This document shows positions 14,123 through 21,813 of a stretch of DNA of 21,833 bases, one piece after another. The position numbers and the translations under genes were made by a program. Source of the DNA: Cellvibrionales bacterium (GTDB taxonomy: Bacteria > Pseudomonadota > Gammaproteobacteria > Pseudomonadales > JAHEGP01). The stretch covers positions 1 through 21,833 of the forward strand of contig JAHEGP010000017.1 in the NCBI GenBank assembly GCA_024645065.1, given 5' to 3'. Every line of letters starts with the position of its first letter. The stretch's first letter is position 1. The notes beneath the pieces were generated by a model that saw only the letters and a list, made by a program, of their open reading frames with translations, was not told the origin of the DNA and ran no database searches.

Positions 14123-16474
14123 CTAATTACCGAACAGTCGTCGCAACCAGCCGGGCTTTTCATTCTCTTGCCCCGGCTTCCGCTCACGCGGCATTTCGGG
14201 CTGTACCTGGCGGCCACACTCGGTGAACGCCGTTGGCCCGGAGCCAGCGATAAAAGGCAGCAGGTAGGCATCGGGACAATTCTCCCCACTAAGCTGGCCG
14301 GTGAGCCGATCAACCCACAGATATTCTACCCCGGGGGGAGCCTCGCGTTGCAGCGCCTGATGGGAGTATCGCTTGAAGATATCGCCCCAAACCCGCAGTG
14401 CGCCGCTGCTGCCAGTAATCGGGGTGCGGCTGTTATCATCGTTACCGAGCCAGCTTACTCCCAGCAAATCGCCGCTGTAACCTGCGAACCAACTGTCGCG
14501 CTGGCCATCCGAGGTGCCGGTTTTGACAGCCACTGAAAAACCCGGTGACAGGTAGCGTCCCAGGCCTTTGCCGGTACCCCAAGAGGCCGTCTGTTCCATC
14601 GCAGCTTGTAACAGGAAAAGCGATCTGACATCGACCCGCTGCTCCACCTCGATATCGTATCGACTCAGGCGCTCTCCGGCACCACTGGTGACTGCACGAA
14701 TGGCTTGCAACGGGGTGTAGAAACCGTCGCTTGCAATGGTCTGGTAGTACTGCGCCACCTCCAGCACACTGAGTCCACCGGCACCCAGCAGCAGCGATGG
14801 CACCTCGGGTAATTCACGCTCAACCCCAAGCTTGCCCAGGGTATCGATCACCGCACCGACTCCAACATCCATCCCCAGCCGGGTAGTCGCCAGGTTATAA
14901 GACTTGGCCAGCGCGACGAATAGCGGCACCTCGCCATGGCTCTTTTTGTCGAAATTCTGCGGCGACCAATTGCTGCCATTGGGCAGTTTCACGGTTATCG
15001 GTTGATCCTCGAGCGGGGTCGCCAGGGTGTAGCGCCCCGACGCGAGGGCGGTGAGGTAAACCGCCGGCTTGACCAGCGACCCTATCGGGCGCTGGGCGTC
15101 CAGCGCCCGGTTAAATCCCGCAAAACGGCCATCTCGACCGCCCACCACCGCCAGCACAGCCCCGGTCTCGGGCTGCCCGAGAACGACCGCGCCCTGCAGG
15201 TTCTCGAGGCCCTGGCGACTGCCTTGTAGTTCTTTTATCACCCCGGCCAGGGATTCCTCGGCACCCTGCTGGATAATGGGATCCAGATTGGTAAAGATCA
15301 TCAAGCCTTCCGAAGTCAAATCCTCCTGGCGATAATCCTGTTGCAGTTGTCGGCGAACCAAGTCCAGGTAGGCGGGATAACGACGGCGGTTGCCGGCGTA
15401 ACGCGTGCCAACACCCAACGGCTGCAATTGTGCCAGGCGCGCCTCCTCAGGGTCGACAAAACCCTGCTCCTGCACGGTCGCCAGCACCAGGTTGCGACGA
15501 TCTATCGCCCGTTGCGGATGGCGCCAGGGGTCGTAAAAGCTCGGCCCGCGCACCAGCGCCACCAGGGTTGCCAGCTGGGGTAGCTGCAGGTTTTTCAGGG
15601 GTTGGTTGAAATAGTACTGGCTGGCGAGACCAAAACCATGAATCGCGCGGGGACCATCCTGGCCCAGGAAGATCTCGTTGATATAGCCCTCGAGAATCTC
15701 ATCTTTGCTGTAGTGAAAATCGAGGGAGATCGCCATCACGGCTTCAACCAGCTTGCGACCAAGACTGCGGGTCGGCGTCAGGTAGTAGTTCTTCACCAGT
15801 TGCTGGGTCAGGGTACTGCCACCCTGCTGGTATTCTCCGGCCCGCAGGTTGACCCATGCTGCGCGCACAATGGCAAGCGGGGCCACACCGAGGTGGTGAT
15901 AGAAATTGCGATCTTCCATCGCCACCAGCATGTCCACCAGTGCCTGGGGAACGTCATCACGCTGCACCAGGATGCGATCCTCATTATGGGCCGGATAGAT
16001 GCTGCCTATTTGCATGGGCTCCAGTCGCAACAGGGCACTGCCCGAACGCGACTCGAAAGCGGCGAGTTGCTGGCCGCTGAAGCGTAATCGCGCTGCGTCG
16101 GGCGCTTCCTCTCCGTCCCAAAAGCGAAAGCCCCGGGTGTAGATGCGGTAATTTCCGCCACTAACCGAGTATTCGCCTGGATTGCCGGCCCGGGGTACCG
16201 CGCTATAGCCCAGTTGCTCAAGCTCCGCGATCAACTCCCCGGCGCTCTGCCGCTTACCCTGGTAGAGCTCCAGGGGCCGCGCATAAACCCGCGCCGGTAC
16301 CGCCCACTTGCGCTCGGCAAAGGTATAACGTACCCGGGCATCCAGATAAAACACCCCGCACAGCACCAACAGGCCGACCACAACGGCTAATTTCAGCAAG
16401 AGGCTACGCCATTTGACTGCGGTTTTGTTCGCCGACTTGCGACGCGGTGATCGTTTCGATTTCCTGACAGCCAT
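14123..16474 (-). CDS. mrcB: Penicillin-binding protein 1b (bifunctional peptidoglycan synthase)
   Basis: 783 residues. Order: basic cytoplasmic tail, one TM helix (about 22-44), a UB2H-like regulatory domain (about 65-150), the GT51 glycosyltransferase and the transpeptidase. The transferase has catalytic Glu187 in MEDRNF and the QQGGSTLTQQLVKN loop (216-229). The transpeptidase has Ser466-x-x-Lys469 (GSLVKP), Ser525-Tyr-Asn527 and Lys651-Thr-Gly653 (KTGTS). It polymerises lipid II and cross-links the strands at the inner membrane, and is the target of beta-lactams. A short tail with two Cys (733, 753) ends the protein. Its likely outer-membrane activator is encoded just downstream. It is divergent from the PfkB kinase gene; TATACT (16509-16504, minus strand) may be its -10. 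Confidence 0.97.
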   Translation of the reverse strand: MAVRKSKRSPRRKSANKTAVKWRSLLLKLAVVVGLLVLCGVFYLDARVRYTFAERKWAVPARVYARPLELYQGKRQSAGELIAELEQLGYSAVPRAGNPGEYSVSGGNYRIYTRGFRFWDGEEAPDAARLRFSGQQLAAFESRSGSALLRLEPMQIGSIYPAHNEDRILVQRDDVPQALVDMLVAMEDRNFYHHLGVAPLAIVRAAWVNLRAGEYQQGGSTLTQQLVKNYYLTPTRSLGRKLVEAVMAISLDFHYSKDEILEGYINEIFLGQDGPRAIHGFGLASQYYFNQPLKNLQLPQLATLVALVRGPSFYDPWRHPQRAIDRRNLVLATVQEQGFVDPEEARLAQLQPLGVGTRYAGNRRRYPAYLDLVRRQLQQDYRQEDLTSEGLMIFTNLDPIIQQGAEESLAGVIKELQGSRQGLENLQGAVVLGQPETGAVLAVVGGRDGRFAGFNRALDAQRPIGSLVKPAVYLTALASGRYTLATPLEDQPITVKLPNGSNWSPQNFDKKSHGEVPLFVALAKSYNLATTRLGMDVGVGAVIDTLGKLGVERELPEVPSLLLGAGGLSVLEVAQYYQTIASDGFYTPLQAIRAVTSGAGERLSRYDIEVEQRVDVRSLFLLQAAMEQTASWGTGKGLGRYLSPGFSVAVKTGTSDGQRDSWFAGYSGDLLGVSWLGNDDNSRTPITGSSGALRVWGDIFKRYSHQALQREAPPGVEYLWVDRLTGQLSGENCPDAYLLPFIAGSGPTAFTECGRQVQPEMPRERKPGQENEKPGWLRRLFGN

Positions 16475-16599
16475 GCAGATGCCGTATGCAAATTAAACCG
16501 CGCAGTATAACCAACTTTTGCCATTTTCCTCAGCCGCGCTTTAAATCGGCGCAGCAATGCGGATAATGGCGGCACACCCTGACAGAGAAGCACACCGCT

Positions 16600-17625
16600 A
16601 TGAGCAAGAAGTACCATATCTACGGCCTGGGCGCAGCCCTGGTCGATACTGAAATCGAGGTTAGCGATCAGTTCCTGCTACAGGCCGGAATCGACAAGGG
16701 CCATATGACACTGGTGGATGAAGCCCGGCAGTACCAATTGCTGGAATTGCTGGAGGGTCACCTGGTCGGCAGCAAGCGCGCCAGCGGTGGATCAGCAGCC
16801 AACAGCGTCATAGCCGCAAGCTATTTCGGCGCCCGTGCCTATTACTCCTGCAAGGTTGCCAACGACGATAACGGTCACTTCTACCTGCGCGACCTCGCTG
16901 ACGCCGGTGTCGCCTCCAACCCGCACGGCAGCAAGGATAGCGGTATTACCGGCAAGTGCCTGGTGATGATTACACCCGATGCCGAACGCACCATGAATAC
17001 GTTTCTCGGTGTCAGCGAAAGCCTGTCGCAACTAGAGCTCGACGAGGTCGCCCTGCTCGACTCGGAGTACCTTTATATCGAAGGCTATCTGGTCACCTCG
17101 GACACCGCGCGCGAGGCGGCCATCAGGGCTCGCAGCCTGGCGCAGCAGAATGATGTCAAGACGGCGATCAGCCTCTCAGATCCCGGCATGGTCGAGTTTT
17201 TCGAACAGGGCTTGAGGGAAATGATCGGCGAGCGGGTCGACATGCTGTTCTGCAACCTCGAAGAAGCCCTGCAATGGACCAGGGCCGATACCGTTGAGCA
17301 GGCCGCCGAAAAGCTAAAACAGGATGCGAATACCTTCGCCATCACCCTGGGGGGCGATGGCGCTTTGGTCTACGACGGTGAGCAGCTTTTGCGGATAGAC
17401 CCCTACCCGGTCAAGGCCATCGATACCAACGGCGCCGGCGATATGTTTGCCGGCGCCTTTTTGTACGCCATCACTCATGGCCACGATTTCGCCGATGCAG
17501 GCAGGCTCGCCTGTCGCAGTGCCGCCGAACTGGTTTGCCAGTATGGACCGCGCCTGCCGGCAGCGAAGCACTCCCGGCTTCTCGATGAAATCCTGGCCGT
17601 CCAGCACAACCAGAGCACTGCCTAG
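16600..17625 (+). CDS. PfkB-family sugar/nucleoside kinase, adenosine-kinase-like
   Basis: 341 residues. The N-terminal half has the PfkB substrate-binding pattern (GLGAALVDTEIEV, then ASGGSAANSVIAASYFGARA at 61-80). The C-terminal half has the second PfkB signature, DTNGAGDMFAGAFLYA (275-290), with Asp281 as the catalytic base and GAG as the anion hole. The overall sequence is of the adenosine-kinase-like type found in many gammaproteobacteria. Such enzymes phosphorylate adenosine or a related nucleoside with ATP, but the substrate cannot be read from sequence and another nucleoside or a sugar is possible. A GATAAT at about 16562 could be its -10. The gene ends in TAG, overlapping the oppositely oriented polB stop codon. 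Confidence 0.85.
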   Translation: MSKKYHIYGLGAALVDTEIEVSDQFLLQAGIDKGHMTLVDEARQYQLLELLEGHLVGSKRASGGSAANSVIAASYFGARAYYSCKVANDDNGHFYLRDLADAGVASNPHGSKDSGITGKCLVMITPDAERTMNTFLGVSESLSQLELDEVALLDSEYLYIEGYLVTSDTAREAAIRARSLAQQNDVKTAISLSDPGMVEFFEQGLREMIGERVDMLFCNLEEALQWTRADTVEQAAEKLKQDANTFAITLGGDGALVYDGEQLLRIDPYPVKAIDTNGAGDMFAGAFLYAITHGHDFADAGRLACRSAAELVCQYGPRLPAAKHSRLLDEILAVQHNQSTA

Positions 17626-20075
17626 AAGAGCGCTATCTGGCCATCGGCGATGCCACTAAAGCTGGTCCCTATGAAGCCCAGGATAGCGTCTGCGACCGGG
17701 GCTAATTGCCGGTCTTTGTAGTGCTCGTAATCCAGCTTGTTCGCCACATAACCCAGCGCCTCGGGACCGGCGCTGGTTACCACATATTCCAGTGCCCTGC
17801 CTCGCAGGAATAACTCCTTGCCAGCGCCCGCAGCAATTGCCTTGCGAGCGGCCTGCACATGGGGTGGCACATTTCTGGTGTAGGCATCGAGTGGCTGTCG
17901 CAGGCGTTTGCGGTAGGTCAGCTCACGGTCGAGGCTACCCGCCATCAGCGCGCTAACCGTGTCGCGGACAAAGGCCTCGACGGGCTCACCATCGAAGACC
18001 CGGCGAAAAAGCTGGCGCTGGAAGCGCCGGGCGAGCGGGGTCCAGTCGCTGCGGACCGATTCCAGGCCCTTGAATATCACCTCGAATGCTTCCGGGCCTT
18101 CACCCGGCGCTACCCGCACAGTGCCTGCATAGCGCTTTTTACTGCCTTTTTGAGTGCCCCTGATGGTCGGCATCAAAAACCGCAGGAAGTGGGTTTCGAA
18201 CTGCACCTCCAGCAGACTGTCCAGGCGCAACTCCCGCCACAGGCGTTGCCGCCACCAGCCATTGATATCCACCGCGAGCTCACGACCCAGCTTGCGAGCA
18301 CCGGGCTCATCAGTGGGTTGCCGCAACCACACGAACAGCGAATCGGTATCGCCGTAAATCACGCGGTAGCCGCGCTGCTCGATATAGTCCTTGCTCTGGC
18401 GAATAATCTGGTGCCCCCGCAGTGTTATCGAGGATGCCAAACGCGGATCAAAGAACCGGCAGCCGGGAGAACCCAGCACCCCGTAAAATGAATTCATCAA
18501 GATCTTGATAGCCTGTCCAAGGGCGACATTGTCTGCATCGCGGGCAGCATCCCTCGCCTGCCACAATTGGGTCAGCAGGCCCGGCAAGACGTGCACGGCT
18601 CGGGAAAAACTGGCGCCCCTAAAACCCGTGACCGTCGAAGCCGGGTCCGAAGAGCCAGCAGCAGCCAGAGCCATACCCAGGGGATCAATGAAAAAGCTGC
18701 GAATAATGCTCGGATAGAGACTCTTGAAGTCGAATACCAGCACGTTGTCATAGATCCCCGGCTCGGAGTCAAGCACATAGCCTCCCGGCGAATGCTGCGC
18801 CTGCGCCCGGTCGCTAAAATGGGGCGGTGCCACATATCCGCGGCGGTGCAACAAAGGCAGGTAGCGAAAATCGAAAGCCGCTACCGATCCCCCGTTGCGT
18901 CCCAGCGTCAACCCGGTCAACTGGCTTCGGGCAAGGCAGAAGTCCACCAGGCCGCATTGGGCAAAGATATCCCACACCAGACGACAATCCTCCAGATTGT
19001 AGGCGGCGAGTGCGGGCTTATCGTTATGAAAAAGCTGCTCAATATCACGACCGCGATCGGCGCCCTGTAATAGCTTGCCACGGCCCAGCAACTGCTCCGA
19101 CACCGACTGCAAGGAATAACTCTCGAAGCGGTATTGCGCCGCCTTCACCACTTCGATACCGTCCAGTACCACCCTCCCCGGCAGGTCGCATTGCCGGCGC
19201 CCTCCAGCCTCATCCTGGCCGTGCCAGCGAAGGCTCTGGCCAGCGCGCCCCATGGAAAGGCGAATACCGTAACGGTCGCACACCCGTTGCAGATACCAAA
19301 GATCAAAACCCACCACATTCCAACCGACGATGACATCCGGGTCGCTCTGCTCCAGCCAGGCCAAAAAACGAAGCACCAACCGGCGCTCGTCGGGACAGAA
19401 CCCAATAGCGGCGGTGTCGATGCCGGCGCCGACCATAAAAACCCGCTGCTCTTCGGCAGTCACCACCCCAATCGAGAACAGCGCCAAGCGGTCGACGGCG
19501 GTTTCGATGTCCAGTGACAATACCCTTATATCGGGCTGCCACTCGCAGGGTCGGATCAGGGGGTTACGGTAGTACACGACTTTGCCGCGGCGCTGACAGG
19601 GTCCCGATATCTCCAGACCGCCCAACACAAAACGTTCCATCAGGAAGCGATCAACCGGGCGCAGATCACCCTCGTGCACCGCAACACCTATCTGCTCAAG
19701 GCGTTGCCGGGAGGCCTGCAAAGCGCGCTGACTGGAAAAATAGCAGGCCACGACTGTATCGCCGGTGAAGGTCTTGAGGCCAAGCACACGGGTATCGCAG
19801 GGCTGCTCGTCCAGTACGGAACGTGCCAGACTGTAACTGGCGGCGGCAATAAAAAACACCGCCTTTTCGCCGTCGAAGACGAGCAGTGACGGGCCTTCAG
19901 GCGTTATCGCCCAAAACTGCAACTCGACCCCTTCGGGTCGATCCTGCCAATGCCGGGACAGCAAAAAGCCGGGAGTGTGGCCCGGCTTTACAGATTCCCT
20001 GGTCACTGTTGCTGCTGCGCTGGCGCCCGGCCTCAAATTGCCCGCGGGAGAAGCCTTTGCGTCGCCTGAGACCAC
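17622..20075 (-). CDS. polB: DNA polymerase II (family B)
   Basis: 817 residues from GTG 20075; E. coli Pol II has 783. The frame opens at TTG 20117 inside the DUF2333 gene, but the GTG lies just after that gene's stop with a G-run upstream. A third candidate, GTG 20006, is nearer the conserved start (GFLLSRHWQDRPEG). Numbered from GTG 20075: exonuclease motifs SLDIETA (Asp189, Glu191), VGWNVVGFDLWYL (Asp258) and YNLEDC (Asp363); polymerase motifs DFKSLYPSII (Asp449), KILMNSFYG (Lys524) and YGDTDSLF (Asp576, Asp578). All catalytic residues are present, so a proofreading repair/translesion polymerase is expected. No LexA-like box was recognised near the operon. It is probably the third gene after PCuAC and DUF2333. 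Confidence 0.95.
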   Translation of the reverse strand: MVSGDAKASPAGNLRPGASAAATVTRESVKPGHTPGFLLSRHWQDRPEGVELQFWAITPEGPSLLVFDGEKAVFFIAAASYSLARSVLDEQPCDTRVLGLKTFTGDTVVACYFSSQRALQASRQRLEQIGVAVHEGDLRPVDRFLMERFVLGGLEISGPCQRRGKVVYYRNPLIRPCEWQPDIRVLSLDIETAVDRLALFSIGVVTAEEQRVFMVGAGIDTAAIGFCPDERRLVLRFLAWLEQSDPDVIVGWNVVGFDLWYLQRVCDRYGIRLSMGRAGQSLRWHGQDEAGGRRQCDLPGRVVLDGIEVVKAAQYRFESYSLQSVSEQLLGRGKLLQGADRGRDIEQLFHNDKPALAAYNLEDCRLVWDIFAQCGLVDFCLARSQLTGLTLGRNGGSVAAFDFRYLPLLHRRGYVAPPHFSDRAQAQHSPGGYVLDSEPGIYDNVLVFDFKSLYPSIIRSFFIDPLGMALAAAGSSDPASTVTGFRGASFSRAVHVLPGLLTQLWQARDAARDADNVALGQAIKILMNSFYGVLGSPGCRFFDPRLASSITLRGHQIIRQSKDYIEQRGYRVIYGDTDSLFVWLRQPTDEPGARKLGRELAVDINGWWRQRLWRELRLDSLLEVQFETHFLRFLMPTIRGTQKGSKKRYAGTVRVAPGEGPEAFEVIFKGLESVRSDWTPLARRFQRQLFRRVFDGEPVEAFVRDTVSALMAGSLDRELTYRKRLRQPLDAYTRNVPPHVQAARKAIAAGAGKELFLRGRALEYVVTSAGPEALGYVANKLDYEHYKDRQLAPVADAILGFIGTSFSGIADGQIALF

Positions 20076-20085
20076 CGCGCCCCCG

Positions 20086-21135
20086 CTAGCCCCGGGAAAG
20101 TAATTCCTGAAGGTCAATCAAGCCGGCATTGGCCCGCGATATATAAGATGCCATTGCCAACGAATGATTAGCGACCAGGCCAAAGCCGGTGCCGTTGAGA
20201 ATGATTGGCGAGAATACCGTCTCCTGGCTTTGCTCAAGCTCGCGCACGATCTGTTGCAGGCTGATCAATGCGTTTTTCTTCTGCAGCACATCGGCGAAGT
20301 CGACTTGCATGGCGCGCAGGTAATGTATCAGCGCCCAGGTTGCCCCCCGCGCTTCATAAAACACATTGTCAATTTCCAGCCAGGGCGTTTTGACCTGCAG
20401 TTCAGCCCCCCTTTCCGTCGACTGGCTCGCCTCGGCGTCACCGGCGAGGTCGGTATTGAGGCGAACCTGCCCCACACTGGCGCTGAGGCGCTGAGACAGC
20501 GAGCCCATCCGGGTGGAGACCACCTCCAGCCATATGCGCAGATTGTCGGCACGGGAATAAAACTGGGCGTCAGGACTGGTCGGGTCTATCAGCCTGTCGA
20601 GGTAGGACTCCAGCCTGGCAATGCCCTCGCGGTACATACTCTCCGACGACGGCAACATCCAGCTATCGGCGGTGAAGCTGAAGCGCGGGTCTGCCAGCGC
20701 CAGATCCGGGTCCTCGGTCGATTGCGATTGGGAGCGACTGAAACTGTCCCTCAGAGTGCGCACCAGGTCGCGCTGCTGGGTCAGGACGCCATACTCCCAG
20801 CTGGGAATATTATCCAGCAGCACACCGGGAGGCATGATGTCATTACTGAGGTAGCCGCCGGGCTTGTCAAGCAGCACCCGTGCAACCTTGATGGCGGTGG
20901 TGGTGGTTACGGCCCCGGTTATCGGCCGCTCCGCCAGTGTTGGCAACATCGCCTGCGCATTTTCCCTGACCGAGAACATGTCGGGCTCACGGCTCCAGTA
21001 CCAACCCAGCAGCAGGCATATCAAGGCATAGACAGCCAGGGCGAGCGACAGCGATTTAACAATGGTTGATCCTGAACCGCTACCGACTCCTCGACCCAGG
21101 CCCTTGACCCTGCCCCATAGAGACTCCGATGACAT
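20086..21135 (-). CDS. DUF2333 family inner-membrane protein
   Basis: 349 residues with one TM helix (about 28-47) after a Gly/Ser-rich cytoplasmic tail; most of the protein should be periplasmic. Sequence landmarks are GGYLSNDIMPPGVLLDNIPSW, WEYGVLTQQRDLVRTLRDSFSRSQSQS and WALIHYLRAMQVDF, all typical of DUF2333. The function is unknown, and no catalytic motif is visible. The fold looks mainly alpha-helical, ending in VANHSLAMASYISRANAGLIDLQELLS. GGGAGA lies 7 bases before the ATG. It follows the PCuAC gene by 35 bases and its stop is about 10 bases before the chosen polB start, so the three genes look like one operon. Confidence 0.88.
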   Translation of the reverse strand: MSSESLWGRVKGLGRGVGSGSGSTIVKSLSLALAVYALICLLLGWYWSREPDMFSVRENAQAMLPTLAERPITGAVTTTTAIKVARVLLDKPGGYLSNDIMPPGVLLDNIPSWEYGVLTQQRDLVRTLRDSFSRSQSQSTEDPDLALADPRFSFTADSWMLPSSESMYREGIARLESYLDRLIDPTSPDAQFYSRADNLRIWLEVVSTRMGSLSQRLSASVGQVRLNTDLAGDAEASQSTERGAELQVKTPWLEIDNVFYEARGATWALIHYLRAMQVDFADVLQKKNALISLQQIVRELEQSQETVFSPIILNGTGFGLVANHSLAMASYISRANAGLIDLQELLSRG

Positions 21136-21170
21136 GCGTTTCTCCCGTCTGTAGTTTTACGATTGGACTG

Positions 21171-21617
21171 CTATTCATTGAGTACGCTGATCACGGGCAA
21201 TTCAAAAGAATTGCAACCGCCGGTAGCAGCGCATAAATCGATCACCACTGTATCACCCTCTTGCAAAACTTGCTGCAAGCCGATCAGCATCAGGTGCAAG
21301 CCGCCGGGCGCAAGGGACAACTCACCCCCCGCCGGAACTACCAATTGCTGCAACTGGCGCATGCGCATCATGCCGTTGTCGTGGCTGTGTTGGTGGAATT
21401 CAACTTTTTCTGACGCCGCAGAGCGCCCCGAGGTCAGCACCAGATCGTCAGGCCCCGAGTTCCTGAGTGTCATGAACGCGGCGGTTACAGTTTGTCCGGG
21501 TGGCAGCCCCCGCACGTAGCCCTCCTCCACCAGCAGCTCGGCTCGCGCCAGGCCCGAGAGCAGAGCCAGGGCTGCCAGCAGCGCACATTTACCGTTAACC
21601 ACGCGATTTACAACCAC
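21171..21617 (-). CDS. Periplasmic copper chaperone PCuAC (DUF461)
   Basis: 148 residues from GTG 21617; the open frame begins at GTG 21665 directly after the tandem repeat. AGGGGAG (21630-21624) sits 6 bases before GTG 21617, and this start gives a normal Sec signal peptide ending in GLARA before ELLVEEGYVRG. The mature domain is a cupredoxin-like fold with the PCuAC copper motif: VEFHQHSHDNGMMRMR, then PAGGELSLAPGGLHLMLIGL, where the His of FHQH, the Met of MRM and the His/Met of HLM are the expected Cu(I) ligands. Such proteins deliver copper, often to the CuA site of cytochrome oxidase; no oxidase gene is in view. A Cys pair (LCAATGGC) near the C-terminus is an extra feature. A Cys-rich small frame overlaps its start. 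Confidence 0.92.
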   Translation of the reverse strand: MVVNRVVNGKCALLAALALLSGLARAELLVEEGYVRGLPPGQTVTAAFMTLRNSGPDDLVLTSGRSAASEKVEFHQHSHDNGMMRMRQLQQLVVPAGGELSLAPGGLHLMLIGLQQVLQEGDTVVIDLCAATGGCNSFELPVISVLNE

Positions 21618-21775
21618 CTCACTCTCCCCTGCCACTTGTCTGTTACGACCCCACACCCCTTGCACCTATCTTTGCACCTATCTTTGCACCTATCTTTGCA
21701 CCTATCTTTGCACCTATCTTTGCAACTACCTAAGCACAAGGTCGCGCCGCGGCGATAAACCGCGCCAACGCCCAC
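21608..21775 (-). CDS. Candidate cysteine-repeat leader peptide (CKDR repeats) upstream of PCuAC
   Basis: A possible 55-residue peptide starting at GTG 21775, with AGGGA (21785-21781) five bases upstream; the frame itself runs back to a TTG at 21808. After about 13 residues it has CLGS and then five CKDR units ending in CKGCG. Seven cysteines thus fall every fourth residue (CxxxC register) plus one more, followed by a basic/aromatic tail ending in RVRWL. Its TAA (21610-21608) overlaps the PCuAC start by 10 nt. Cys-rich short upstream frames that sense copper are known elsewhere (for example CruR in Bordetella). Here the coding status is unproven: the 12-bp repeat length alone keeps the frame open, and translation is inferred from the start site, overlap and context. 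Confidence 0.35.
   Translation of the reverse strand: MGVGAVYRRGATLCLGSCKDRCKDRCKDRCKDRCKDRCKGCGVVTDKWQGRVRWL
21660..21731 (+). repeat. 12-bp tandem repeat, six copies
   Basis: Five exact copies of TTGCACCTATCT (21660-21719) are followed by one copy with two changes, TTGCAACTACCT (21720-21731). The array lies between the probable promoter and the start of the PCuAC gene. The unit is a multiple of three, so copy-number change would not shift the small minus-strand frame. The array is the kind of sequence prone to slippage. Confidence 0.95.
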
Positions 21776-21807
21776 GCCGTTCCCTATACTGTTCCCATCG
21801 GCCCGCA

Positions 21808-21813
21808 ATTGTA
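21808..21813 (-). promoter_or_regulatory. Possible -10 element of the PCuAC operon
   Basis: TACAAT (within TAATACAAT on the minus strand) would place transcription start near 21801, about 26 bases before the GTG of the Cys-repeat frame. The matching -35 would fall at or beyond the window edge and cannot be judged. Confidence 0.3.

Noticed and set aside
20164..21069. 301-residue plus-strand open frame
   Set aside because: Antisense to the clear DUF2333 gene, with no domain pattern, Arg/Gln/His-rich shadow composition and no ribosome-binding site.
21492..21758. Plus-strand frame with LHLS repeats across the tandem array
   Set aside because: A 12-bp repeat lacking stops keeps several frames open. 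This one has no start-site support and is antisense to PCuAC; LHLS has no functional meaning I can support.
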